Below the pieces are notes generated by a model that was not told the origin of the DNA, did not search any database, and was given only the letters and a program-made list of their open reading frames with translations. From assembly GCA_904419075.1 (NCBI GenBank), contig CAJFQM010000010.1, positions 1 to 64,000 on the forward strand: a stretch of DNA of 64,000 nucleotides, read 5' to 3'. This document shows positions 32,988-41,720 of this stretch, one piece after another. A program made the position numbers and the translations under genes. Every line of letters begins with the position of its first letter. The stretch's first letter is position 1. The DNA comes from an uncultured Clostridia bacterium (GTDB lineage Bacteria; Bacillota; Clostridia; Christensenellales; Borkfalkiaceae).

Positions 32988-34703
32988 ATGAAAAAAACAA
33001 GTTTGGCATTGGCGGCGCTGTTGACGTCGATGGCGGTATGCGGAGCAGCCGCAGGCTGTTCACCCCGAAAGGAGCAGGAACAAATCAATACCGACAAGAC
33101 ACAGCTTTATGTCGGAACGTTCGACGGCGGATTCGGGGACGATTGGCTGTACGGGGTAAAAGCGCGGTTTGAAGAAAAGTATAAAGACGTATCGTTTGAA
33201 GAGGGGAAGAAGGGCGTTCAGGTTTACATAACGGCCGAGGCGAATTACAGGGCGGATAAATATATCGATTTATTTGCCACGTCGCGTGAAGAGGTCATGT
33301 TTACCGAATCGTTCGATTATGACGAATATAAAAAGAGAGGTCTCGTATTGGATATTTCCGAAGCCGTGACGAAACCTCTCAATTACGACTTTATCACGGA
33401 AACGACGACCGACGGAGAAGAGACCGTAACGCTCGAATCCAAAATGAGCGAGGATTATAGGGAATTTTATGGGGAAGGGGGCGAATATTATGCCATTCCC
33501 TTTTATCGGGCGAATTACGGAATTTCGTACGATGTAGATATGTTCGAGGAAGAAAATTTCTATTTCGCGGCGGAAGGCTACGGAGATTCGGAAGGCTTTG
33601 TGCGCGGTCCCGACGATCCTCGTTCCCCCGGTCCGGACGGCGATCCCGACACGGCGTACGACAACGGATTGCCCGCGACGTTTGACGATTTTTTCAAACT
33701 GTGCGACAAAATGGTACGCAGCGGAATTACTCCGTTTATCTGGTCGGGAAGTGTCCACGAATACCTGCTTTCCTTCCTTGAAAATATGCAGGTGAATCTG
33801 GACGGTGTGACCCAGTCGAAAATTTTCCGCGATTTTGAAGGGCATGCGGATAAATTGGTAAAGAGCATCAACGAAGACGGGAGTTTAGAACTGTATAAAG
33901 AAGATTTGGTGCCCGAAACCGTGTATAAGTTGTTGACGAGTTCTGCGGGAAGATATTATGCAATTAACTTTTTACACGATATCATTGCAAATAAAAACTA
34001 TTATGACGAATCGCGCTGTTTTTCGACTGCCTATGACCATTTGAGCGCTCAGAGAACCTTCCTGCTCAGTAAATTTGAAGGCTCGATAAAGGATACAGCG
34101 ATGATTATCGACGGAAGTTGGTGGGAGAACGAAGCAAATCCTACATTTGAGGAAATGGAGGAGATGTACGGAGCCCCTGCGGCGAAGGAAAACAGAAGAT
34201 TTGCGATGATGCCGCTGCCGAAGGCGACGGAGGAACAGGTAGGGGAACCCTATACCATACAGGAGCAGAGCGCGGCGTGTTTTGTAAATACGAATATAGC
34301 CGAATTTAAGATCCCGCTTGCGTTGGAATTTCTTCAATTCTGTCATACGCAGGAATCCTTGGTAGAGTTTTCTCAGATAACGAATTCCATGAAACCGTAT
34401 ACGTACACGATGACGGACGAAGAAAAATCTAAGATGTCGAACTATGGTCAATCTTTGTACGATATTGCCCAACATGCCGTATTCGTTCCTGACTTTTCCA
34501 CCTCACCCAATTATAAGCGCACGGGAATTTCCATGGGCAAATATTGGACGGCGCAGTTTGTAGACGGTTCGACGCAGGGGTATCCGTCGAGGGCGTTTTA
34601 CGGCAATGCCAACCTGTCGGCAAAGGAATATTTTGAAGGATTTACGAAATATTACACGCAGGAACGTTGGATTTCTTCGGCTGGGCCCTTCGATGAGCAA
34701 TAA
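32988..34703 (+). CDS. CUT1 sugar ABC importer binding lipoprotein
   Basis: A 571-residue lipoprotein with lipobox AAGC (about residues 19-22). The extracellular solute-binding family 1 fold spans about 35-560. It is longer than classic maltose-binding proteins; the extra length includes a Pro/Asp/Gly-rich loop (GPDDPRSPGPDGDPDTAYDN) near 222-241, often seen in clostridial relatives and possibly a calcium-binding or flexible loop. RBS AGGAGGAA directly precedes the ATG at 32988; a longer reading would bury the signal peptide. Two permeases follow at 12 and 16 bp. The imported sugar is unknown; complex plant or host glycans are suggested by the neighbouring enzymes. Confidence 0.9.
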   Translation: MKKTSLALAALLTSMAVCGAAAGCSPRKEQEQINTDKTQLYVGTFDGGFGDDWLYGVKARFEEKYKDVSFEEGKKGVQVYITAEANYRADKYIDLFATSREEVMFTESFDYDEYKKRGLVLDISEAVTKPLNYDFITETTTDGEETVTLESKMSEDYREFYGEGGEYYAIPFYRANYGISYDVDMFEEENFYFAAEGYGDSEGFVRGPDDPRSPGPDGDPDTAYDNGLPATFDDFFKLCDKMVRSGITPFIWSGSVHEYLLSFLENMQVNLDGVTQSKIFRDFEGHADKLVKSINEDGSLELYKEDLVPETVYKLLTSSAGRYYAINFLHDIIANKNYYDESRCFSTAYDHLSAQRTFLLSKFEGSIKDTAMIIDGSWWENEANPTFEEMEEMYGAPAAKENRRFAMMPLPKATEEQVGEPYTIQEQSAACFVNTNIAEFKIPLALEFLQFCHTQESLVEFSQITNSMKPYTYTMTDEEKSKMSNYGQSLYDIAQHAVFVPDFSTSPNYKRTGISMGKYWTAQFVDGSTQGYPSRAFYGNANLSAKEYFEGFTKYYTQERWISSAGPFDEQ

Positions 34704-34715
34704 CGGGGGAGGAGT

Positions 34716-35645
34716 ATGACGACAACAATCAGGGAAAGAAAAAATAAAAAATTGCGCAGTGAAAAGGTACAGGATATAGTATGCTATCTTACCTTGATAG
34801 CATGGCCCGTTTTGCAGTTTGTCATTTTTTACTTCGCAATGAATATAAATTCTTTCGCTTTGGCATTCGAGCGTTACGATATGACGCAGGGCTACGTATG
34901 GAACGGTTTGAAGACGATCGATTTAATGTTCGGGAAATTAGTCAGCGAACCGATGTTTGTCGATATGTTCGTGAATTCCTTTTTCATATGGGGCTTTTCA
35001 CTGACGGTAGGGCTGTTTCTCGGACTGATAGTCGCGTATTACATATATAAAAAATGCACCGGTTCGGGCTTTTTCAAGGTCATACTTTTTGCGCCTTGCG
35101 TAATTTCCGGAACGGTCATGATTACAATTTTCAAACAGCTTGCCGACGCGGGATTTCCCGCCCTTGCGGAAGCGATTACGGGAAAATATGTGGTCGGACT
35201 TCTGACCAATCCCGATTCGGCGTTTCTGACGATTCTGATCTATAATATCTGGTTCGGATTAGGCGGAAACATGCTGTTATATTTGGGTTCGATGGAGCAA
35301 ATCAACGAATCTGTGATCGAATCCGCAAAATTGGAGGGCGTGGGCTTCATGCGTGAATTTTTCTGTATCACCCTGCCTTGCATATATCCGACGTTCGTCA
35401 CTTTCGTGACGGTGGGCGTGTCCGGATTTTTCTCGAATAACATGAGCCTGTATCTGTTCTATGGCTTGGAAGCGGATAGTTCTTTGATGAATATCGGTTA
35501 TTATCTGTTCGTTTCCGTGTTGAATGCGGGCTATGATAATTACACGCAATTATCGGCTATGGGCTTGTTTTTCACCGCTATCGTCATACCTTTGACATTT
35601 TTGGTGCGTTGGCTCATGACAAAATTCGGGCCTTCGACGGAATGA
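34716..35645 (+). CDS. CUT1 sugar ABC importer permease (MalF/UgpA type)
   Basis: A 309-residue membrane protein with six predicted helices. The ATPase-docking EAA loop is around residues 197-220 (ESAKLEGVGFMREFFCITLP). It forms the channel with the next gene product. No ATP-binding subunit is encoded in this operon, so it must share one encoded elsewhere. The start ATG at 34716 follows GGGGAGGAG. Confidence 0.92.
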   Translation: MTTTIRERKNKKLRSEKVQDIVCYLTLIAWPVLQFVIFYFAMNINSFALAFERYDMTQGYVWNGLKTIDLMFGKLVSEPMFVDMFVNSFFIWGFSLTVGLFLGLIVAYYIYKKCTGSGFFKVILFAPCVISGTVMITIFKQLADAGFPALAEAITGKYVVGLLTNPDSAFLTILIYNIWFGLGGNMLLYLGSMEQINESVIESAKLEGVGFMREFFCITLPCIYPTFVTFVTVGVSGFFSNNMSLYLFYGLEADSSLMNIGYYLFVSVLNAGYDNYTQLSAMGLFFTAIVIPLTFLVRWLMTKFGPSTE

Positions 35646-35661
35646 GAAAGGAGGACGGACG

Positions 35662-36633
35662 ATGAAATTATCAGGTGTTACGGAACGGATAAAGAGACTG
35701 TTCCTAAAGGAAACGGAACTGAGCCGGAAACAGATAGTCAAGAAGGAAAACAGAATAAAAGACGGGCAGAGATTTTCCGTATTTAAGATTTGTCTCATTA
35801 TCTTTTTGATTTTGTATACCTTCTCGTTTTTCGGAATGTTTTTCTGGGCGATATATAACTCCGTAAAAAGTCCCTTGGCTTTTGAAATCGATCCTTGGGG
35901 ATTTCCGAAAAAATGGTTGTGGGAAAATTATGCTACGGCATTTTATGAAATCGGCAACGTACAGGTGCAAAGCTCGACGGGAAACATTACGCTGGGATTT
36001 TGGAGAATGTTTTTGAACTCGGTCGTCTATGCCCTGCTGGGCGCCTTGTGGGGAACTTTTTTACAATGCACCGCAGGATATGCCACCGCGCGCTATAAAT
36101 ATAAATCCAGCAAGGTAATCTATGTCGCAATCATGACGGCCATGGTACTGCCGATTATAGGTAACGGACCTTCTCAGCTGTTGTTTGCAAGGTGGTTCGG
36201 GTATTATGATAATCTCGGGTTATATGTGTTGATGACGGCAAATATAGTCAGTATGTACTATCTTGTATTTTTTGCTACCTTCTCCACGATGCCGCAGGAC
36301 TATATGGACGCGGCGAAGGTGGACGGGGCAAACAACTACTCGGTATATTTTCGCATTGCTCTGCCGATGGCGAGCAAAATGTTCCTGACGATAGCGCTTT
36401 TGGTCTTTGTGGCAAAATGGAACGAGTATGAAGGCCCGACGCTGTTTTTGCCGAGTCACCCTGTTTTAGCGGTCGGATTAATCAACTATTCCAACTCTTA
36501 TAAGGCGGACGTATCGAATATTCCGATGAAACTTGCGGGTGCTTTGATCGTCAGTTTGCCGATGTTCGTCATCTTCCTGTGTTTCAGGAATAAATTGATG
36601 GGCAACATTTCGATGGGCGGTTTGAAGGAATAA
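35662..36633 (+). CDS. CUT1 sugar ABC importer permease (MalG/UgpE type)
   Basis: A 323-residue membrane protein with an N-terminal cytoplasmic segment of about 40 residues and six predicted helices. The EAA loop reads MDAAKVDGANNYSVYFRIAL (about 214-233). It is the partner of the permease encoded 16 bp upstream. The longer charged N-terminus than in MalG is common in clostridial homologues. Confidence 0.92.
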   Translation: MKLSGVTERIKRLFLKETELSRKQIVKKENRIKDGQRFSVFKICLIIFLILYTFSFFGMFFWAIYNSVKSPLAFEIDPWGFPKKWLWENYATAFYEIGNVQVQSSTGNITLGFWRMFLNSVVYALLGALWGTFLQCTAGYATARYKYKSSKVIYVAIMTAMVLPIIGNGPSQLLFARWFGYYDNLGLYVLMTANIVSMYYLVFFATFSTMPQDYMDAAKVDGANNYSVYFRIALPMASKMFLTIALLVFVAKWNEYEGPTLFLPSHPVLAVGLINYSNSYKADVSNIPMKLAGALIVSLPMFVIFLCFRNKLMGNISMGGLKE

Positions 36634-36653
36634 AATAAAGGAGGAAAATTTTT

Positions 36654-39600
36654 TTGAAAAGTCGTATGAAGAAAAGGGCGAATATCCTATTGACGCTCGG
36701 TTTGTCGTCGGCGTTGTGTTTTTCGCTGGCTTCGGTAATTCAGACCAATGCGGGCGCGGAAGGAGAGGGAACGTTCTCTTTGGACGGGGAGCTGGAAGAA
36801 AACTATGACTTGGGAGAGCGCCTGAATATTCCCAAAGGTACGTTCACCGTCGACGGAAAAAACTATGAAGCGGTGACCACGCTCTATTATCCCGACGGAA
36901 CGGTTACCGCGGCGGATTCTGTAACGCTCAAAACGGAAGGCAGGTACACGTTGGAATATACGTGTACGCAAACGGGGCAGGCGGAAGAATATACCTTCAC
37001 GGTCGATAAAGATTTGATAGAGTTCGACGGAGAAGGTCTGATAAAATCGAACAGCGTATACGGAAAGGACGAGTCGGTTTACGATACGGGACTTACCGGG
37101 CTGAACGTGGAATTGTACGCGAATGAAACGATGAATTTCAATCAGGTGATAGACCTGAATGATTTTGCGGCAGGGGAAAGCGTCTTTAAGATGTATGTAA
37201 TTCCCGAAACTTTGGGCTATTATAATGCCAGAACGTTGAAATTCCGTTTTACGGATATATACGATGCGGATAATTATGTGGACGTTTATGCTTCCGCGAT
37301 GCAGGTGGCGGAGCCGGAGAAGGAGACCGACGTCACGAAATTCAATACCACGTATCTGCTGGGCGGAGCCAACGGTCAAGTCCCTACGGGAATCGAATGG
37401 AGGAATACGGACGGAACATTGTATACGGTGCATCAGGCAAATCTTTTTGGATTCCTTGCGCCCGTTTCTCCCTACGGCTATAAAAACAAACAGGAAAACG
37501 TCGGGGAGGAATATTTGGAGCTCGGCTTCGATCTGAACGAAAAAACCGTTACGTCCACGAGCAGCGAAGGCAGAAGCAACGTGGTCGTGGATTTGGACGC
37601 GGAGTATATGAATACGAAGTGGAAGGGATTCACGACGGGAGAAGTGAGACTCTCCGTAACCGCGCGGGAATACCGCACAAACGAGATTCCGTACAGAATG
37701 ATATTTACGGAGCTCGGCGGAGTGGATCTCAAAGGAACGGAAGATAAAGAAGGGCCGGAAATAACGGTGGATTTCGGGGAATACGAGGAAAATAATTTGC
37801 CGAAGGCATTCAAAGGCGTGGAATATCCCGTTTTCGATTTTACCGCTTTTGATTATTTCACGGATGTCAAATCGACGTCGGTAAAAGTATTTTACGATTA
37901 TAATTCCTCCGTACGGAAAGAAATTGCCGTAAAGAACGGAAAGTTTGTGCCGGACCGTACGGGGCAGTATACGATAGAATACACGGCGACGGATTATTAC
38001 GGAAACGAGAATAAAAAGACGGTAGACGTTCTTTCGACAGAGCCGGAGGCACCTGCTTTGGATATTTCTTCGGAGCGGGTGACGGAAGTTTCCGCGGGCG
38101 ACACCGTACAAATTGCCGATGTTTCCGCAAGCGGCGGTTCGGGGGAGGTAGAGGTAACGGTCGTCGCTAAAAACGGAGAGCACGAGGCGGAGATTACCGA
38201 CGGAAAATTTACTGCGGACTATGCGGGCGAATATACGATTACGTATACGGCAGCGGACTTTTTGGGAAATACGGCGGAGGAGGAATATAAGGTAACGGTA
38301 AAGGACGACAAAAAGCCGGAAATCTTAGACGACGCCCGTCTGCCGAAATATCTGTTGGAGGGATTTGAATATAAGGTTCCCGTCCCGACGGGAGTGAGCT
38401 ACGGAAACGGAACGCAGAAAACGCAGGTTTCCGTACAGATTACGGACGGTAACGGAACGACGGAGTGTACGACGGGCAGACATACGTTCAAGGCAGATCA
38501 AAACGGAAAAGCGGAAATCAAGTATATCGTGACCGATAAAAACGGAACGACGGAAAAGAGTTATACTCTGCCGGTACTGACGGTAAAGAACGGAACGGGT
38601 TACGATCTGTCGAAATATTTCTATTCGGATACGGTGACGGCGGAGGCGAGACAGAACGACATACTTCTTTCCGCTGCATCGGGGACGAAGGAACAGACGG
38701 CGGAGTTTGTCAACGCGGTCATAACGGACGGATTGAATTTGGGCGTAAAAGTCAATTCTGCGGAAAATAATTTTTCCTCGTTCAGCATATATCTGACGGA
38801 TGCGGAAAACGAGAATATCAGTATCCGCCTGCAATTTGTAAAGGGCGCGGATGCAGGTTCGGACAGTTATATGATTTATAACGGCGACGATAAGCTGTTG
38901 ATTGACCCGAGTTTTTATAACGACGAGGAAATCGCGCTGACGTATTCGGAGAGCGACAGAAACATCCATATCGTAAATGCAGCGGCAAAGATAACGGAAA
39001 CGGTTTCGGGGGAAACGTTCGAGGGGTTCCCCGGCAAGAAAGTATATGTTCGTTTCGTGTTCGAAGACGTAAGCGGTGCGGCGAGCATCAGCGTCTCGAA
39101 AATCAATTCGCAGTTGATGAGCAATTACAGCGGGGATTCCGTGAAACCGATGGTCTATATCTTCGGGGAATACGCGAAGAAATACGCGCTGAACGATACG
39201 ATACCGGTTTTGAACGCGCTGGCGGGAGACGTCATCGATCCTTCGCCCGACGTAACGGTGACGCTGACCGATCATAACGGCGAAATTGTGACGTCCCTAG
39301 ACGGAGTGAGACTGGAAAACATGAGCGCGGACGAAGTTTTGTATTTTAAGGCGGAGAAATACGGCAATTATCTTTTGACGTATACGGCGACGGACGAGGC
39401 GGGAAAAACGACGACATATTACCGCGCAATCAATGTGGAAGATATCGTGCCGCCCGAAATTCAGGTAAACGGAGAAATAGCGGAGACGGTGAAAACGGGT
39501 TCGGATGTGGCGGTTCCTTTTGCGTCCGTTACGGATAATCTCGACGATAACCCGATGCTGCTTCGGATTTTAGTGCTGCCGGACGGTTCCCAAACGATAT

Positions 39601-39719
39601 TGAGCGAGACGGCGGACGCATTCCGGGCGGTGTATTCCGGCGTATATAAAGTTCGCTATATCGCATGGGATTCCGAGGGCAATTTCTCAATGACGGAATT
39701 TACGGTTACGGCGGAGTAA
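36654..39719 (+). CDS. Large secreted protein with Ig-like (DUF5011-type) modules
   Basis: A 1021-residue exported protein. The start is a TTG at 36654, because GGAGG lies at 36640-36644 nine bases upstream; the next ATG (36666) is too far. A signal peptide (about 1-36) ends in NAGAEG. Residues 120-360 hold a lectin-like beta domain. Several Ig-like modules follow (about 375-465, 470-560, 565-640), with patterns such as GQYTIEYTATDYYGNENKKT and GEYTITYTAADFLGNTAEE. A second lectin-like domain is at about 645-840, and two more Ig-like modules reach the C-terminus. Unlike the surface proteins at 15802 and 57685 it has no C-terminal anchor and no lipobox, so it may be released or held non-covalently. 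No catalytic motif was found. Confidence 0.78.
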   Translation: MKSRMKKRANILLTLGLSSALCFSLASVIQTNAGAEGEGTFSLDGELEENYDLGERLNIPKGTFTVDGKNYEAVTTLYYPDGTVTAADSVTLKTEGRYTLEYTCTQTGQAEEYTFTVDKDLIEFDGEGLIKSNSVYGKDESVYDTGLTGLNVELYANETMNFNQVIDLNDFAAGESVFKMYVIPETLGYYNARTLKFRFTDIYDADNYVDVYASAMQVAEPEKETDVTKFNTTYLLGGANGQVPTGIEWRNTDGTLYTVHQANLFGFLAPVSPYGYKNKQENVGEEYLELGFDLNEKTVTSTSSEGRSNVVVDLDAEYMNTKWKGFTTGEVRLSVTAREYRTNEIPYRMIFTELGGVDLKGTEDKEGPEITVDFGEYEENNLPKAFKGVEYPVFDFTAFDYFTDVKSTSVKVFYDYNSSVRKEIAVKNGKFVPDRTGQYTIEYTATDYYGNENKKTVDVLSTEPEAPALDISSERVTEVSAGDTVQIADVSASGGSGEVEVTVVAKNGEHEAEITDGKFTADYAGEYTITYTAADFLGNTAEEEYKVTVKDDKKPEILDDARLPKYLLEGFEYKVPVPTGVSYGNGTQKTQVSVQITDGNGTTECTTGRHTFKADQNGKAEIKYIVTDKNGTTEKSYTLPVLTVKNGTGYDLSKYFYSDTVTAEARQNDILLSAASGTKEQTAEFVNAVITDGLNLGVKVNSAENNFSSFSIYLTDAENENISIRLQFVKGADAGSDSYMIYNGDDKLLIDPSFYNDEEIALTYSESDRNIHIVNAAAKITETVSGETFEGFPGKKVYVRFVFEDVSGAASISVSKINSQLMSNYSGDSVKPMVYIFGEYAKKYALNDTIPVLNALAGDVIDPSPDVTVTLTDHNGEIVTSLDGVRLENMSADEVLYFKAEKYGNYLLTYTATDEAGKTTTYYRAINVEDIVPPEIQVNGEIAETVKTGSDVAVPFASVTDNLDDNPMLLRILVLPDGSQTILSETADAFRAVYSGVYKVRYIAWDSEGNFSMTEFTVTAE

Positions 39720-39729
39720 GGAGGAAGTT

Positions 39730-41661
39730 ATGAAGAGAAAGTATGCGGGATTTACTGCGTTGATGATGGGCTGTGCATTGCTTTTCATGTCGGCATGCGG
39801 CAGCTGTAACGGAAAGGAAAATGAGACGTTTAAGGAGGTCTATATACCCGATATGGTGACATCGACAGACAAATACGATACGACGCACATTTATGAGGCG
39901 ACCGCTTCGGATAAATATTTGGTACGTGACGGAGCGACGGATTACGTAATCGTATACCCCGAGGGAAACACGGACGAACAGGTGACGTTTGCCGCTCAGG
40001 AACTGGTGGATCTTTTCTATCTGGCTACGGGGCTGGAACTGCCCGTGATGACGGACGCGGAAGCGAAGAGCGCGGGGAAAAATGCGGTGCTGTCGTTGGG
40101 AAAAACTTCCTATCTGACGAATCAGGAATATATAACCGAAGTCAGCGCCTTCAATCAAAGCGGTTATATTATCCGTACGGAAGGCGCCAACGTGCTGATG
40201 CTGGGAAAGAGCGGAAGCGGAACTTTGTATGCGGCATACGAATTTTTGCATATGCAGTTCGGATTCAAGACGTTTGCGATAGACGAGATATCGATAGAAA
40301 GGAACGTGACGGAAAAAGTTCTGTATAATTTCAACGTGACGGACAATCCCGATTTCGAGTACCGCCTGACGACTTCGGGCGAGACGAACAACGATACCAC
40401 TTTCATGAACCGTTTGAGAATCCAGAATTCCAACGATTTGTGGATACCCCTCGGCGGGGTCGTATGGCATAACTATCTCGACGTATTGCCGTACAGCGAA
40501 TACGGAGCCGAACATCCCGATTGGTATAATTCCACAAAGACAAACCTGAATATAGGGGTGGACGTAGAGGAAATGTCGGACGCAGTCATGAAGCAGATCA
40601 TCAAAGATATTGCGGCTTACCCCGACTTAAATCAATTTACGTTTACGCAGGAAGACGGAACGGGCTGGGGCGACGCGCCGATCAATGACGAGAATTACGA
40701 GAAATACGGGACGCACGCGGTGGAGGCGATCCGCTTTATCAACGTACTGTCCGAAAAGCTCGATAAATATCTCAAAGACAATAATATCGACAGGGAAATC
40801 CGAATCGTGGATTTTGCTTACAGCCATATTCAGCAAGCCCCTGTCCGCGTCAATTCCGACGGAAGCATGCAGCTCATGGAACCCGATCTGCATTATAAGG
40901 GCAACGTCGGCGTGATGATTTGTACGTCAAATGTAAATTCCTATTTCAGTCTCTATCATCCCCAGAACGCGGCTGCGGAACAGAATATTCAGAAATGGAA
41001 AATGATCAGCGATACCTTCTATTTCTGGATGTACGACGCGAATTTCCAGGACTATCTGCTTCCGTTCGACAATTTTAGTTCCATGCAGCCGAATTACCAG
41101 TATGCCTATGAAAACGGAGCAATTTATCTGTTCGACCAAATGCAGTGGAACAACGTAAGCGGTACGGACTGGTACAGACTCAAACAGTATTTATCTTCTC
41201 AGCTTCTTTGGAACGTACAGCTCGACGTGCCGCATTTAATCGAAGAGTGGTTTGAAAATTATTTCAAAGATGCGGCGCCCGAAATGAAACGCTTATTTGA
41301 CGAAGAGAGGGCTTGGTTTGCTCATCTCGCGGAGGAAGATCCGACCAGTGTGGGCTCTATCAATACGAAAAAACTGCTGAATGCCCAGTATTGGCCGAAA
41401 AATCTGCTGGAAGGCTGGCTGGACGCGATAGACGAGGCTTATGCCGCGATCGAAGAATATAAGTCGGAAGATCCCGCATTGTATACGAAGCTGTACGACC
41501 GGATTTGTCAGGAAAGCATTTCCTTCCGTTATCTGTTGGTCACGTTGTATCCCGATTCGTTCGACGATCTTGCCGCCGAGAAAGCGTCGTTGAAAGCGGA
41601 CTGTTTCCGCTTGGGAGTGACGCGTTCCGCGGAATTCCAACAGGTGGGAGACACGCTGTAA
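39730..41661 (+). CDS. DUF4838 lipoprotein, putative glycoside hydrolase
   Basis: A 643-residue lipoprotein with lipobox MSAC (about 20-23). Residues 60-200 resemble the alpha-glucuronidase (GH67) N-terminal domain: AAQELVDLFYLATGLELPVM and SGSGTLYAAYEFLHMQFGFK. DUF4838 follows (about 210-500), with HPDWYNS, TFTQEDGTGWG and VDFAYSHIQQAP. In relatives this part is thought to be a TIM barrel; the acidic residues in QEDGTGW are candidates for catalysis. A helical C-terminus (about 510-643) closes the protein. It is encoded between a surface Ig protein and a Big_2/GLUG lipoprotein, so it probably attacks the glycan outside the cell. RBS AAGGAGGAAG supports the ATG at 39730. Confidence 0.8.
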   Translation: MKRKYAGFTALMMGCALLFMSACGSCNGKENETFKEVYIPDMVTSTDKYDTTHIYEATASDKYLVRDGATDYVIVYPEGNTDEQVTFAAQELVDLFYLATGLELPVMTDAEAKSAGKNAVLSLGKTSYLTNQEYITEVSAFNQSGYIIRTEGANVLMLGKSGSGTLYAAYEFLHMQFGFKTFAIDEISIERNVTEKVLYNFNVTDNPDFEYRLTTSGETNNDTTFMNRLRIQNSNDLWIPLGGVVWHNYLDVLPYSEYGAEHPDWYNSTKTNLNIGVDVEEMSDAVMKQIIKDIAAYPDLNQFTFTQEDGTGWGDAPINDENYEKYGTHAVEAIRFINVLSEKLDKYLKDNNIDREIRIVDFAYSHIQQAPVRVNSDGSMQLMEPDLHYKGNVGVMICTSNVNSYFSLYHPQNAAAEQNIQKWKMISDTFYFWMYDANFQDYLLPFDNFSSMQPNYQYAYENGAIYLFDQMQWNNVSGTDWYRLKQYLSSQLLWNVQLDVPHLIEEWFENYFKDAAPEMKRLFDEERAWFAHLAEEDPTSVGSINTKKLLNAQYWPKNLLEGWLDAIDEAYAAIEEYKSEDPALYTKLYDRICQESISFRYLLVTLYPDSFDDLAAEKASLKADCFRLGVTRSAEFQQVGDTL

Positions 41662-41720
41662 ATTCATTTGAGGCGATGAAAACAAAAATGCAAATAAAAA
41701 TTTAAGAAGGAGGAAGCAAG

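Noticed and set aside
36687..38183. 498-residue open frame on the minus strand opposite the Ig-like secreted protein
   Set aside because: No RBS, no domain, Arg/Phe/Ile-rich composition; the plus-strand protein has a signal peptide and repeats.
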